DNA of 64,000 bases from contig NC_084838.1 of the NCBI RefSeq assembly GCF_033115175.1, forward strand, positions 63,642,468 to 63,706,467, read 5' to 3'. The notes below the pieces were generated by a model, which worked only from the letters and a program-made list of their open reading frames with translations, was not told where the DNA came from and searched no databases. The translations under genes were made by a program, and so were the position numbers. Source of the DNA: Lepus europaeus (Eukaryota; Chordata; Mammalia; Lagomorpha; Leporidae). Every line of letters begins with the position of its first letter. The stretch's first letter is position 1. Positions 1 to 12,149 of the stretch are shown one piece after another.

Positions 1-383
1 TGAGAACGAGACTCCTGCTTGCCAGCAGCGTTCCCTAAGGGAAGGGTCCCTCCAGGTCTGGGTATTGGGAGTTTTTATAGGGTCTGCATATCAATTGATT
101 ATTTTTTCTACATAGTTTCAGTACATTAGGGGATTGATTGGTTTTACCCTATGTTTCTCAGGTAATGGTCATGGTTCCAGGTAAATTGGCAAATATTACC
201 ATGTTGACAACTTGGAGTATGCTATGGTTCAGAAATATTGTTTACCTGACCAATTAAGGCAGGTTGCTTAGCATTTGAAACATGCTACATTGTGGTGTGT
301 TCTATTATGATGTCAAAACCTAGTTTCTCATATGGTTTCTTGTTGATAGAGGACTCATTGTGTTCCCTATCACTCTTATAACA
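1..383 (-). mobile_element. Probable LTR of an endogenous retrovirus, antisense, cut by window start
   Basis: Read on the minus strand, this block has the order expected of an LTR promoter: AT-rich U3-like sequence, a TATA box (CTATAAAAAC, 71-80), then about 70 bases later a leader-like stretch ending in GGAGTCTCGTTCTCA at the window edge, which resembles the R region of class II LTRs. A plausible U3 start (TGTTATAAGAG on the minus strand) lies near 383. The other LTR edge is outside the window, so no target duplication can be tested. Assignment is by layout only; it could be another AT-rich repeat. Confidence 0.4.
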
Positions 384-465
384 TAGATATCAATGTGTAT
401 ATAAACAGCGATAGAAAACAGATAAAAAGGCCTTACACTACCAATGTATTTTAAGAAAGGGATCA

Positions 466-808
466 GCCGGCACCGCGGCTCACTAGGCTAATCCTCCGCC
501 TTGCGCCGCCGGCACACCGGGTTCTAGTCCCGGTCGGGGCACTGGATTCTGTCCCGGTTGCCCCTCTTCCAGGCCAGCTCTCTGCTGTGGCCAGGGAGTG
601 CAGTGGAGGATGGCCCACGTGCTTGGGCTCTGCACCCCATGGGAGACCAGGATAAGCACCTGGCTCCTGCCATCGGATTAGCGTGGTGCGCCGGTCGCAG
701 CGCGCCGGCCGCAGCGGCCATTGGAGGGTGAACCAACGGCAAAAAGGAAGACCTTTCTCTCTGTCTCTCACTGTCCACTCTGCCTGTAAAAAAAAAAAAA
801 AAAAAAAA
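466..808 (+). mobile_element. CSINE (lagomorph C repeat), young, full length
   Basis: Nearly intact copy: tRNA-like head with the B-box-like GGGTTCTAGTCCC, GC-rich body, pyrimidine stretch and a 21-base poly-A. The flanks carry a target duplication, AAAGGGATCA (456-465) and AAAGGGACCA (806-815), one mismatch. The 143-codon minus frame over it is a by-product of the GC-rich SINE. Confidence 0.95.
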
Positions 809-987
809 GGGACCAGATCAATGAAGATAAATGAGGAAAACTTGTAGGAAATTCTTTCCTTGATAACATATAAATGATTTAAAGGACTATTCAACAGACC
901 ACCAAGCTTATTTTCTCCTTTTCCACTTTGTGATTTTCCTAGCAGTTAGAGTAGGGGAATGTGACTACATTTTAAAAAATAAAGCAA

Positions 988-1254
988 GGGCCAGTGCCGC
1001 GGCTCACTGGGCTAATCCTCTGCCTGCGGTGCCGGCACACCGGGTTCTAGTCCTGGTTGGGGCGCCGGATTGTGTCCAGGTTGCCTCTCTTCCAGTCCAG
1101 CTCTCTGCTGTGGCCCAGGAGTGCAGTGGAGGATGGCTCAAGTGATTGGGCCCCTGCACCCGCATGGGAGACCAGGCGGAAGCACCTGGCTCCTGGCTTC
1201 AGATAGGTGCAGCCGCCGGCTGTAGCGCCTACTTGGGGGGTGAACCCAAGTGAA

Positions 1255-1292
<38 letters not shown>

Positions 1293-1334
1293 GTCTAACT
1301 CTTCCTGTCAAAAAAAATAAATAAAATAAATAAA
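988..1334 (+). mobile_element. CSINE, full length
   Basis: Starts with the CSINE head (GGGCCAGTGCCGCGGCTCAC) and runs through the canonical body to a long TC-repeat (about 1257-1290) and an A/T tail. Flanks share only AAATAAAG, so the target duplication is weak. It lies 180 bases after the preceding copy in the same orientation. Confidence 0.93.
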
Positions 1335-1543
1335 GTTTGGTAATGTGGATATAGACTTCAAACCTGGCCCTCCTTGACAACATTCACCCTCCCTTCATCT
1401 CTCTCTCCTTCCTCCCTCTCTTCCTTCCTCTTTTCTTTCCTCCTTTCCTTTAGTTTCCTTTGTCCTTTGTTTTCCCTTCTTGATTTTCTTCATTTATTGC
1501 TTCCTTTTCTTCTTTATTACTATGCTTCATTTCTGCTTTTTAA

Positions 1544-1615
1544 TTTATTTTATTTTTTTAAAAGATCTATTTATTTATTTATTTGAAAGTCAGAGTTACA
1601 CAGAGTGAGGAGAGG

Positions 1616-1646
<31 letters not shown>

Positions 1647-1900
1647 GTCTTCCTTCCGATGGTTCACTCCCCAGTTGGCTGCAATGGCTGGAGCTGTGCC
1701 TATCCAAAGCCAGGAGCTAGGAATTCTTCCAGGTCTCCCATGTGGGTGCAGGGACCCAAGGACTTGGTCCATCTTCTACTGCTATCCCAGGCCATAGCAG
1801 AGAGTTGGATCTGAAGTGGAGCATCCAGGTCTTGAACTGGTGTCCATATAGAATGCCGGCATTGCAGGTGGAGGTTTTACCCGCTATGCAGCTGGCCTCT
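1544..1900 (-). mobile_element. CSINE, antisense, full length
   Basis: Poly-T and ATTTATTT at the left, then the reverse complement of the CSINE body. A 16-bp target duplication with one mismatch brackets it: CATTTCTGCTTTTTAA (1528-1543) and CATTTCTACTTTTTAA (1901-1916). Confidence 0.94.
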
Positions 1901-1916
1901 CATTTCTACTTTTTAA

Positions 1917-3144
1917 ATAGATACACACTTTTAAAAATTTATCATATATTCCTCTGAGATTCTAGTTTCCTGATTATGAAATAAACTATAAATATTCCAG
2001 TCTCAGACCTGTAGTCTTAATTCTCTTCATCCTCCTTTTCCATTTCTTTACCATAGTAATTTTACCATAGTAATTTGAGCAAATATGCAAATGTACCAAG
2101 ATTCTCACTGCGTCAGATTGTTGAGATGTTACTCTTCTCTGTGTCAGTCTTCAAAGCCATGTTTCTTAGACAAAAGTCCAGAAAAATAATGCATAACAGG
2201 AGAAAACACTTATATTCTAGTTTATGTATGAGGTGGTTTCAAAATGTCCATAAAACATTTGTATTATATTTAATTCCATTTCTGCATGAAGCATCCATTA
2301 CACATAAGGGCTCTCCATGACTCCTGAAATCTAGACCCTTCGGGAGATGTGAAATATTTAACTCAATAAATGATAAATCCCACTTTCTTCATTTGCAAAT
2401 GCAGCAGTATCTTGGTTTTGCTTATTAGAGATTCTGGCCTGGGAGTTGCTCCCAATGCTGCTATCAATCAATAAAGATCATCATATCTCAAACTCAAGTT
2501 TCTGTATATGCGATACATTCATTCATGCTGGAACATAGCAGCTCATTTTCTGGAGACTTTGGAATATTGTCAAATACCTTTATAATTTAAGGACAATTTC
2601 TTTACTTTGATTTACTATGGAAGTCTGTTTTTTCTTCATATTTTAAGTATACTTCATTATTTAGCTTTTAAATCATTCAGACAATTATTTTAAACAACCA
2701 ATTCCAAACCTTCAATAACTGTATCATCTTTTTAAAAAAATCATAAAAATTTTTCACACAAATGTGTAAGTTGTACTCATTTGTCTTTAAAATAATTTGT
2801 TTACCAGAACCTGTTCTGCTTAAATGAACTTCAAAAAGTAAATACCTGTGATATTATAAAAAAATTTACTGCCTAGATCAAATATTATTTACAGGGGATT
2901 TTCCTGTATTATTCAGTAAATAATATATGAGCTGAATACTATCTCTATTAGAAAAGTGTTTGTAACCTGAGTCTATGGTATTTTTTTCTTTTTCTCTTGA
3001 TGAAAATATTGAATTATGGTTGTGATATGTGTGTGTGTATTACACATATCATTTTGCACAGCTCCTGAAATTGGCTGCAATTTTTTTAAATTGGCAGTCA
3101 CAGATATGATCACTCCTCTGCAAATTATTATATGCAAACATTCA
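1917..3144. other. AT-rich sequence without recognised gene
   Basis: No coding signal; frames are short. There is a tandem duplication of TTACCATAGTAATT near 2048-2076. Around 2226-2290 a stretch beginning GGTGGTTTCAAAATGTCC loosely recalls mariner-type terminal sequence, too weak to call. Confidence 0.6.
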
Positions 3145-3154
3145 TTGTCTTTCT

Positions 3155-3358
3155 TTTTAAACTTTTATTTAGTAAATATAAATTTCCAAAGTACAGTTTA
3201 TGGATTACAATGGCTTCCCCCCCCCATAACTTCCCTCCCACATGCACCCCTCCTATCTCCTGCTCCTTCTCCCATTCCATTCACATCAAGATTCATTTTC
3301 AATTATCTTTACATACAGGAGATTGATTTAGTACATATTAAGTAAAGATTTCATCAGT
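3155..3358 (-). mobile_element. L1 3' tail fragment, antisense (rabbit-type L1)
   Basis: Contains the antisense rabbit L1 tail (TTTATTTAGTAAATATAAAT, then a C-rich tract at 3216-3275, complement of the L1 G-rich tract). Only about 200 bases of 3' UTR remain. TTGTCTTTC occurs on both sides (3145-3153 and 3359-3367), fitting a short target duplication. Confidence 0.88.
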
Positions 3359-3368
3359 TTGTCTTTCA

Positions 3369-5098
3369 ATATTCTGTGGACTTGATTCACATTCCTGTGT
3401 ATTGGTGTCTACATATCTCCAGCCTGTGAGATATTTTCTTGCTTCTGTACTTTTGGAGAATGGACTATGTGTTAACTTGGTGAGTTTTTCCTGCTTTAGA
3501 AACAACATGACCTGGAGAAGACAATGGCTCAGCAGGAAAAGGTTCAGTGATCCTTTCTCATTTGAAACTGCACTGGGAGCAGATATCTAAAATAAATTTA
3601 TTATTAGAATTATTTTTTTTTGGATAATACTGACATGACCTACACACCAGGAACTGATCTCATGTAAAGAAGCCTATAAGATTCTGAATTTCAACACGGA
3701 GTTTTTAGTTTTTCTTGAGAACTGAACTTTTAAATATCTAGAGGCTTAACTATGACTACTGTGAATGAAGCTTAAGACCAAAACAGAGGCAGACATCAAA
3801 CAAAGTGACATGCATTTTTAAATTAGGCAAAAGTTACCATTATCTGGGTTTTCCTTCCTGCTCCCTCCATACTAGAAAAACCACTTCTCTATCCACAAAT
3901 TAATAAAAAAAAACTTTTATGAGAAAAATGTACATATAAACTTGGAAAAGACTAATTGTAAATCTTGATGCTGGGCTCATGTTAATATGCTTAAGGAAAA
4001 TTTATATTTGTCCTTCTTCAAGCTTAAATCACTGAGGAAAATTGTGTGGTTAGAGTCAAAGTTGCATAGAAATTTTCTCTTTAAAGTCTGTCTTGTGCAC
4101 TTGTGCTATCCTAGGTCTCTCCACTCTTCATCACCAAGATGCCTCATGCATCTAGAACATCCATTTACAACCACTCACTGTTTTATATCAGTGCTGTCCA
4201 CTATGTGAAGCCTAGTTTGATAAAAGAAGTAAACCTGTACAAGCAAGAGATTTGTTATACAACAAAGCGATGAATTTAGTGCTCCCTAAATTCTCAAATG
4301 TTCTAAATTGTCTAGCTATTTAGCTAAACTTTTTTATAAAGCAAGAAATAATGTCAAGTAGATTTCACTTCAATAACTATTCCTCATGATTAAGTCAATT
4401 CTTAAATACTGAACCCTGTTTTTTAAAGGTCAACATAAACTATAAATTAAAAGTGTTGATATATTTATTTTAAGTATATGTTATGCTATAACTTACACGA
4501 ATTTGTTGGAGAAATAAAGTTTGATTCATGATTTAAAAAGAAAGATAAACATTTGCATGTAGATAGATAATATTAGGCAATATTCGATAATAAGGGAAAC
4601 ACAGATTCAGTTTTGAAATAAGTTGTAATATGTGCACATACATCACATTGTTAAAGTAGATATCAATATTTGACATTTTTTATGTTCTGCCAAAATTTCA
4701 AATCTAATTGCAATAATAAACATATCATCACTTATAATCAAAGAAATAATAATTTTTATTTAAGAAATTTTAAACAATCATAATTTGGCCCACTAAAATC
4801 ATTATGTAAAGCATAAATTAGAAGTGGATGTCATTATATTTGAGAATTAAGGTCAACTAATAGGTTCAGTATAATGTCAGTTATGATTTTTAAAAATAAT
4901 AACCATTTAATTTTGGCATGTTGAACTGTATATGCTTTATTATTTCCCAATTTTTTATTGTCAAAAGTAGAGGTAAACACAAAAAATAAAATCATAAAAA
5001 TAACTAATATAGAATTAGTTCTTTAACTTTTGTTATAATTTACATTATTCTAATTTCTTAACAAAATTATACTGAATTTGTCTAACTGTTTCTTTGTA
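3369..5098. other. AT-rich sequence, nothing recognised
   Basis: About 1.7 kb with very low GC, especially 4240-5090. Frames are short (at most 73 codons) with no homology I recognise. No SINE or recent L1 is visible. Confidence 0.6.
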
Positions 5099-5392
5099 GA
5101 GGTGAGTGTTTGGCACAGTGGTTAAGAGGATGCTTGGGATGCCCTAAGCCCATGTTGGAGTACCTGCATTCTAGTGTCAGCTCTGCCCTCAATTCCAGCT
5201 ACCTGTTTGTGCACACTGTGGGGGCAATAAGTTATGGCTCAAATATCTGGGTGCCTGTCAACCATATGGGGGACTTCTGTTGAGTCCTCAACTCCTGTCT
5301 TCAGCTTGACCCAATCTTGGAAGTGCCTGGCATTTGGGGAGTGAAACTGGATGGGCGGGTCTTTCTCTGTGTCTCTGAAAAAGTAATCCTTG
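5099..5392 (+). mobile_element. CSINE, old diverged copy
   Basis: Follows the old CSINE pattern: GGCACAGTGGTTAAGA head, mid-body equivalents of GATGGCTCAA and CTTGGGTCCCTG, then GGGGAGTGAA and a short pyrimidine stretch. Divergence is high and no poly-A or target duplication survives. Confidence 0.8.
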
Positions 5393-6310
5393 TGACTGAG
5401 TGCTATAACAATAACATTAATAATATGTTTTTGTGCAGTGACATCATCAGGAGTTCAAAGACTTTTATAATGATTTTGATCTAGAACAAATGAAATTATA
5501 CCAGTCAAAACAGTTATGTTTGCTCCTACTGTATCCAGTATTCTATTTATGTTTCTCTGGCTCTCTCTCTTTTTCTGTCTCTCTGTCTCTCTCATATGTG
5601 TGTCTGTAATTATATAGTAACCCTCAAAGTATTAAGCTACTTGCAAGTGTAAGAATAAAATAAAATTTCATTTTTAAAATCTTGTAGTTTAGGGGCTTCT
5701 GAAATATACTTATTGCTTTCCAGTTCTTACATAAATTCACAGCAGAGAATTCATTCTTCCATAAATATTAAGTACAATATTGTAAGACATGTGATAGAAC
5801 AATTATAGAACTCTTTAAACCTGTCAGAGAAGCAATGATTAGTTTTCAAAATCAGAAAATGAAGTAGAAAGCATTTATAATCAAAATTACCCTTGAAATT
5901 CATACAAGAATTCATCAAATGAAGAGTAGCATTTTTGCTCCTAAAAAGTCTAACTAAAACCCTTCCTTCCATAGTACTTGAACCGTATTTTCTATTTCTT
6001 TAGTTAAGCAGTAGATAAAATAATAAGTATGAAACTTGGGACAAATTTTTTTAAAAATTCTGTTAGTATAACTCTCACTGTGAACAAATTATTACAATAT
6101 TAAAAACCAAAAAAGTAAATTTGGACATAATATCTTGAAAAATTTAGCAGTTAAATTTTCTTTTAGGTTTTACATTTTTGTTTTGCCAAAGATATAAGCA
6201 CAATTCAACTGTAATGGTTTTGATGTGTACAAACATAGACATACACATACACACACACTTATAGAAAGTTAAGTTTCAAAACTCCCCATAGTGAATTTAT
6301 TACAGAAGTT
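5393..6310. other. AT-rich sequence, nothing recognised
   Basis: Contains a CT-rich run near 5558-5600 and a CA-rich run near 6238-6262. The 73-codon minus frame at 5751-5972 shows no recognisable domain. Confidence 0.55.
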
Positions 6311-6322
6311 GTTCTGGTATTT

Positions 6323-6649
6323 GTTTTAAAGATTTATTTTATTTATTTGAAAGACAGAGTTACAGAGAGAGGTAGAGACAGAGAGAGAGGTCTTCCATCC
6401 ACTGATCCACTCCTCAGATGACCGCAAAGCCGGAGCTGCGCCGATCTGAAGCCAGGAGTTAGGAGCCTCTTCCAGGTCTCCCACGCGGATGCAGGGGCCC
6501 AATAACTCGGGACATCTTCTACTGCTTTCCCAGGCCATAGTAGAGAGTTGCACGGGAAGAGGAGTAGCTGGGACTAGAACTGACGCCCATATGGGATGCC
6601 TGAGCTTCAGGGCAGGGTTTTAATCCTCTGCACCACAGCGCCGGCCCCA
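6323..6649 (-). mobile_element. CSINE, antisense, full length
   Basis: Poly-T/ATTTATTT edge, reverse-complement body, and the antisense head CACCACAGCGCCGGCCCC. Target duplication: GTTCTGGTATTT (6311-6322) and GTTCTGATATTT (6650-6661), one mismatch in 12. Confidence 0.94.
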
Positions 6650-6780
6650 GTTCTGATATTTCACCCAGTGTCAGTTGAGGTTTTATATAATCACTTTCTG
6701 TTTGTAGTTCAATTTCCGTTGTATAGGCATCTTTAGTATGTCCTAATTCTAAATTTCTGAAGAATGTGATACTAATAATA

Positions 6781-6808
6781 TATTTTTATTTTTAAAAATA
6801 TTTATTTG
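6781..6808 (-). mobile_element. CSINE left arm (poly-T edge), split by L1
   Basis: The T-rich edge with ATTTATTTG matches the 3' edge of antisense CSINEs. The rest of the same SINE resumes at 8530, after the L1 inserted at 6809-8514. Confidence 0.7.
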
Positions 6809-8514
6809 CTCCCTCATTTCTCTATTCTAAGCCCAACTTGTTCTTTCATTTCTCTATTCTCTTCAAGGTAGGAAACTAATTCTATTATGAAGGAATCTGT
6901 AGGATGCACAATTTAATCTTTAGACCCTATAAAAGAGATGGCTAACATTTTTCTGTAATAGCATAGCCAAAATAAGAACTTAAATAATAATCTCATAGCT
7001 AGATTCACTTCGCCATCAGTGAAGTATACAGTAAGTAGAAAAAACCTCCCTTTCAGACCAAAGGGAAAGAAAGTTTTAAAGTGAGAATATAATTTTCCTC
7101 ATGGGCATTGTCTACCTTAGAAAAACTACTACAGAACATGCCTGTGACTATAGACTTGTAGTTCAGGCCACCGAAGATTAGAGATGGGGACATGGGCACT
7201 GCCTTGACTTGCATCCTCTGGTCTGCTTTAACACAAACCAGGAGGAAAAGAAAGTTAGGCATCAGAAGCAATGTGTGGCAGGCCTATTAATGGTTGATCT
7301 GTACAGTGATCTGCCCTCAAGCAGACCCCACAGGCCAGTCCACTGCAGTGGCTTTCAATGTGGTAAGCCTGGGCTTCAGCAGAAGTCAGCTTGTGAAGAG
7401 CCCTGGCAGCTCTGCCAAGAGTTGGATCACTGGAAATGGACCTGCCCTGGAGTCGAAGGATGCCCAGGTCAGAGCCACAGATCTTATTGGCTCTAAGCTG
7501 AAAAGCCCTTCACTCAGCCCAACTTCCAAAGTGACCACTGCAACTGAGGGGACGGCCAAGTAGGGTGAGCAACATTGCAGGTAGAACTGTAAATTTCTTG
7601 TTAGAGATGCCCCTTGCCTTTACCTGGCCAGCTCTCCTCCCAGGCCAGCCAAGTAATGAAAGTCAACAGAGTGCCTTCCCCTAGGAGGTTCACACCTCCC
7701 TTAGGATATACCCCATGTGAAGAGATAGATATGTCTGGGCCTCTGAATTTACAAGGCCTAAAGCCCAACAGATTATTATCAAGCGCCTTCTATCAGGTTC
7801 TATTTGCCTCTCAATCAGAAAACTTAATTGTAGCTTAGACAGCACCTTTCTTAGCCCCTCTAATAATGACTCTGTCCTTTGTTCTAGGCCCTGTCTAGTG
7901 CACTTGGGCCTCATTCCTTTGTAATCATAACCTCTACTCTACCACCAATGGCTCTACTCCCAACCTGTGTGTACTGCTGGTCCTCTTCCCCACTTAATGC
8001 TGTATAATTGTTCAAACCTGGTAAATGCCACTCTTAGGATCATTGGTTACTATCCTCACTCTGTCTTTTATGACCTTGTCTAAATATGATCAGAGTCAGT
8101 AAACTTGGAAGGCCTCCATAGCCTTGGCAACTCATGACGACAGCCTAGGATGGTTACTGGCGCCATAAACTAGAGTGTCAATTTGTTGGGTCAACAACAG
8201 GTGCCACTGTGCTGTTGCTCCTCATGCGGGATCTCTCTCCTTAATGTGCTGTACATTGTGATTTAATGCTATAACTAGTACTCAAACAGTATGTTTCACT
8301 TTGTGTTTCTATGTGGGTGCAAACTGTTGAAATCTTTATACTAAATTGATCTTCTGTATATACAGAGAATTGAAAATGAATCTTGATGCAAATGGAAGGG
8401 GAGAGGGAGTGGGAGAGGGGAGGGTTGCGGGTGGGAGGGAAGTTATGGGAGGGGGAAGCCATTGTAATCCATAAGCTGTACACTGGAAATTTCTATTCAT
8501 TAAATAAAAGTTAA
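6809..8514 (+). mobile_element. L1, 5'-truncated 3' UTR copy A
   Basis: A 1.7 kb sense L1 3' region ending with the G-rich tract (8393-8457), ATTAAATAAAAGTT and poly-A. Target duplication AAAAATATTTATTTG at 6794-6808 and 8515-8529 (15 bp, perfect) shows it inserted into an older antisense CSINE. It is a close copy of 14945-16661 by eye. No ORF2-like protein is visible. Two overlapping open frames (7209-7496 and 7294-7563) are kept in both copies but have no ATG start. Confidence 0.88.
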
Positions 8515-8529
8515 AAAAATATTTATTTG

Positions 8530-8794
8530 TAAGGGAGAACGAGAACGAGAGTGAGAGCGAGAGCGAGCGAGTGAGAGAGAGAGAGAGAGAGAATATCTTC
8601 CATCTGGACTTCTTCTAACTCACTCTTCAGATGCCCTCAACAACTGGGGCTTAGGGTATCATTTGTTTCCTTCCCAGGTACATTAGCTGGATGTTGGATA
8701 AGATATGGAGCAGATGGGACTCAAATTGGCACCACAATATGTGATACTACTGTCACAAATGGCAGCTTAATCTGCTACACCATCATTCCAACCA
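8530..8794 (-). mobile_element. CSINE right arm, antisense, old
   Basis: Purine-rich GAGA stretch (8538-8591), then a diverged reverse-complement CSINE body (CATTAGCTGGATGTTGGAT; CTGCTACACCATCATTCCAA). With 6781-6808 it forms one SINE split by the L1, so it predates that insertion. Confidence 0.8.
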
Positions 8795-9068
8795 CTGTAT
8801 AGATTAATTTTTTAATGTAACAACACATACACACACACACACACATATTCTGAATCTAATTATAATAGTGATTTACAGTCTCTGTTTTATTTTTTCTTTC
8901 AGAAAAACATAAAAAACACCATAACTAGTATTAGTATTCTTCAGTCATATTTTTTAGTTACTTCTATGTGATTATACATATTTTACATTAGTTTTGGTTT
9001 ATACTAAAATAAGTAATATAAAATGATAATAGATAACTAGAAAATTGATGGAAAGTCTAACATGATTT

Positions 9069-9429
9069 TCTTTAAAGACTTATTTATATGAAAGGCAGAG
9101 TTACAAAGAAAGAGAAGAAGAGAAAGAGAGAGAGAGAAAAAGAGAGAGAGATCCTCCATCCTTTGGTTCACTCCCCCAAATGGTTGCAATGACCATGAGC
9201 CAGGAGTTCCTGGTCAGTCTGAAGCCAGGAGTCAAGGGCTCCCATGTGGTGCAGTGGTCCAAGGATGAAGCCATCCTCCGCTGCTTTCTCAGGTGCATTA
9301 GCAGGGAGCTGGATTGGAATTAGAGCAGACAGGACTCCAACCGGCACTTATATGGAATGCCAGCACTACAGGCAATAGTTTAACCTACTACGCAAGAGTG
9401 GCTTAAACCACTACACAGCAGTGCTGGTC
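9069..9429 (-). mobile_element. CSINE, antisense, moderately old
   Basis: GA-rich edge, reverse-complement body and a duplicated head segment (CCTACTACGCAAGAGTGG, then CCACTACACAGCAGTGCTGG). Perfect 13-bp target duplication TCTAACATGATTT at 9056-9068 and 9430-9442. Confidence 0.92.
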
Positions 9430-9442
9430 TCTAACATGATTT

Positions 9443-12149
9443 ATATAATGAAAATTTCATGCAATCTCAAAATACTTTCATATTTTGCTATATGATATGT
9501 TCTATTTTTGGCAAAGTGGTTGGTATATCTCAATTAGAATGCTACAAGTTCATGGTTAAAAATATGTTTGCCTAGCAATTATAAGGATGTGCAAAGCACA
9601 AATGTACCATAAATTCAATATACTATATTTTTCTGAGCCTCAGTTTCTAGTTTACTAAACTGCTTTTAAATTACAGATATGATTATCTGTGTGGGAGAGT
9701 ATACTAATCAATGGGAAGTGAAATTTTAATAGCTCAAAGACGGATTCATAGGGGATACTACTGAGAACAATCCAAGGCTTTAACTTATCTCAGTAGAAAA
9801 TATATTTTTGTATTATACTTATTTTTCCTTTGTGTTTCTTATACTATATTTTGGAAGCATTCTTTTATTTTGTTTTGCTGCCCTTCAAACAAAGCACAAC
9901 ATTTCTTTTCTTATAGAATGGTTTATATACGTGCACAGATGACCTTGTGAAATACTTCTGAAATAAAGTAATCAGTTTTGACCTGGAAAATAATACATTT
10001 GGGTGAAATGGTACTGTGATGTTGACATTAGTGGTACAGGATGTTGTGTGCTGAATGAATGTACAATAGTAAGGATCCTGCAGGGGAAAGAGAACACATC
10101 TTTATGCTGTAGCAAAGCAATTAAAGCTGAAAAAAAAAAAGGGTGTATTTATTTTTATGTAGAGTACAGGGAGATAGTGTAGGTAACACTTCCATAGAAA
10201 GAGAGATATGCATTATGAGATAAGGTACAAAATTATTTCAGGCCTCTTCTTTTTTTCGAAAACTTTAATTTTTTGAGATATGCATTCCAGTTTACATTAT
10301 AGTCAAGGCCTTAATGGCAACTCAGGACCTAGCAGCAAACCAACAACTGCATAAAAATCACGTGGTGTCTGGAGAACATATGTCACCCTTACTTATGGGT
10401 GAAGAGCAATTTGCTTGTCATGTGGTCACTATGTAAAGGTGTCCATGGCACCTGAATGTAGAAATGGATCTGTAAATGACTGACTGTATACACACACTCA
10501 GGAATGTGACCTCTGGCTACTGCTATGGTGCCAGTTAACAGACTTCTGTCCCTAAGTAATTTTCTATATAGTACTCAGGACTTTGCACATAGCAATTCTG
10601 CCACCTTCCTCTATGTTATATTCTGCCAATGACAAACACGTAAGGGGATGGGCAAGCTTTGCTTTCTGTTTGTCTCTTACTGCATTAGTAAATTTGCTTC
10701 TTCACTGTACAATAACATTTATGTCCAACTACACCGTTAAATCTAGTTTGAAGTTTATTCCAAAGCTCAGAAAAACATCATTGTTTCTTCTCAGGGATGC
10801 CAACACCTTGTGGCTGGTACACATATTTTGAGATGTGTGGTCCCTTGAAGTTCAAAGACACCAGCAGCAGCTGACCAGGAACCACCTCCTCAGATGTCTG
10901 AATTTTAATTGTGTGGGACCCTTTCTCTAAGATCCTAAATTATAACAATCCAAACCCCTTCCTTTATTACATCAACTCTTGGGATGTCAGATGTTTCCTG
11001 TAATGGATACCTTCATGTTTCCTTTATGCCTTTAGAGTTATCTGTTTAATGCTGTTGTACCAATTTAGCAATTAACTATATTAAATTATCTGGTTAAATA
11101 ATTGACTTACACAGGCACCTCCTACAGGATTAATATCACCCTGTATTCCACAAAATGGGTTTTTCTCCCTTTGAGCTCAGGTTCTTATTCTGTTTATTCC
11201 TAATTAGCCATCAGCCACCAGTATCCTACCCTGAGGAGTAAACAGTTATTGGTATTTCTACCTCATTTTGCCTTCTGTAGTTCCGTATCAGAAGACTTCA
11301 AAAGAGGATAATACCCAAACCTTTCATGTTGCTGACCGTAAAAACCTCATCCCTTACACTTTACTATTTTGATGGCTTTTTATAAACCATCATTTATGCC
11401 CTCTTTGTGGTCTCAATTACAAAGAAATGAATAATCCCAGGAAAGCACTTTCCATAGGCAGAACTTTAGCTTTATTTCCAATAACCATGTTTCCAATATC
11501 AATTTTATTTTCTTCCCATAGTTACTTGTCATGTGCAATATAACAATTGCAATAATGATTTAGTTTACTAAAATATACAGAACCATAAGATATTAACTGC
11601 CCACTACATTAGCATAAATTTCTAGACATTTTACTGTTTAACTGGTATAGTGCATTATGCATAGAATTCTTTTATGTAACATACCAAGATCGTTATCTGC
11701 TTTACTATAACTATTCATAGTGATATTTATATGGCTGAAACATTTTCTATTAAACTGACATTTAAGAATGTTTGTAGTCATTCTGTATACCTAGTTTTGT
11801 TTCAGATTTTGTCTGTACTAATTGTCTATTTCTTACCACACCCCCCCAACACACACAGAAAACATACTTGGGGCATCCTCATCTGAATAACAAAAAGGCC
11901 TCAAAATATATTCCCTTAAATAAGATGTATTTTTTTCTACTTTTACATATCTTTGTAAAGATAACCAGCCTTTCCAAAGATGTTACTCAGGTTAGCATAA
12001 AGACATTCAATAACCTCCATGGAGCATCTACCTTGTGCTTCCCTATTTTTTTTATCTGAACTACTTTTATCTGTCACACCCCTCCAGGTACTCAGTTTCC
12101 ATCATTTTGCTTTCAGATTAAGTTTCTTTCTTAAAAGCATTTATTTCCC
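9443..12149. other. Mostly unassigned AT-rich sequence, possible ancient repeat at 10840-11560
   Basis: No gene recognised. At 10255-10310 TTGAGATATGCATTCCAG followed by TTTACATTATAG resembles 18715-18750, part of an antisense L1 3' UTR, so a short L1 remnant is likely. The 10840-11560 block has higher GC and the feel of an ancient repeat, but I cannot name it. The 82-codon frame at 10583-10831 has no recognised domain. Confidence 0.5.

Noticed and set aside
466-560. tRNA gene
   Set aside because: CSINE heads carry A- and B-box-like words from a tRNA ancestor, but no cloverleaf is complete and the sequence runs on into the SINE body.
463-894. 143-codon open frame on the minus strand
   Set aside because: It lies over a young GC-rich CSINE; similar frames recur over the CSINEs at 26082, 29568, 30343 and 53720.
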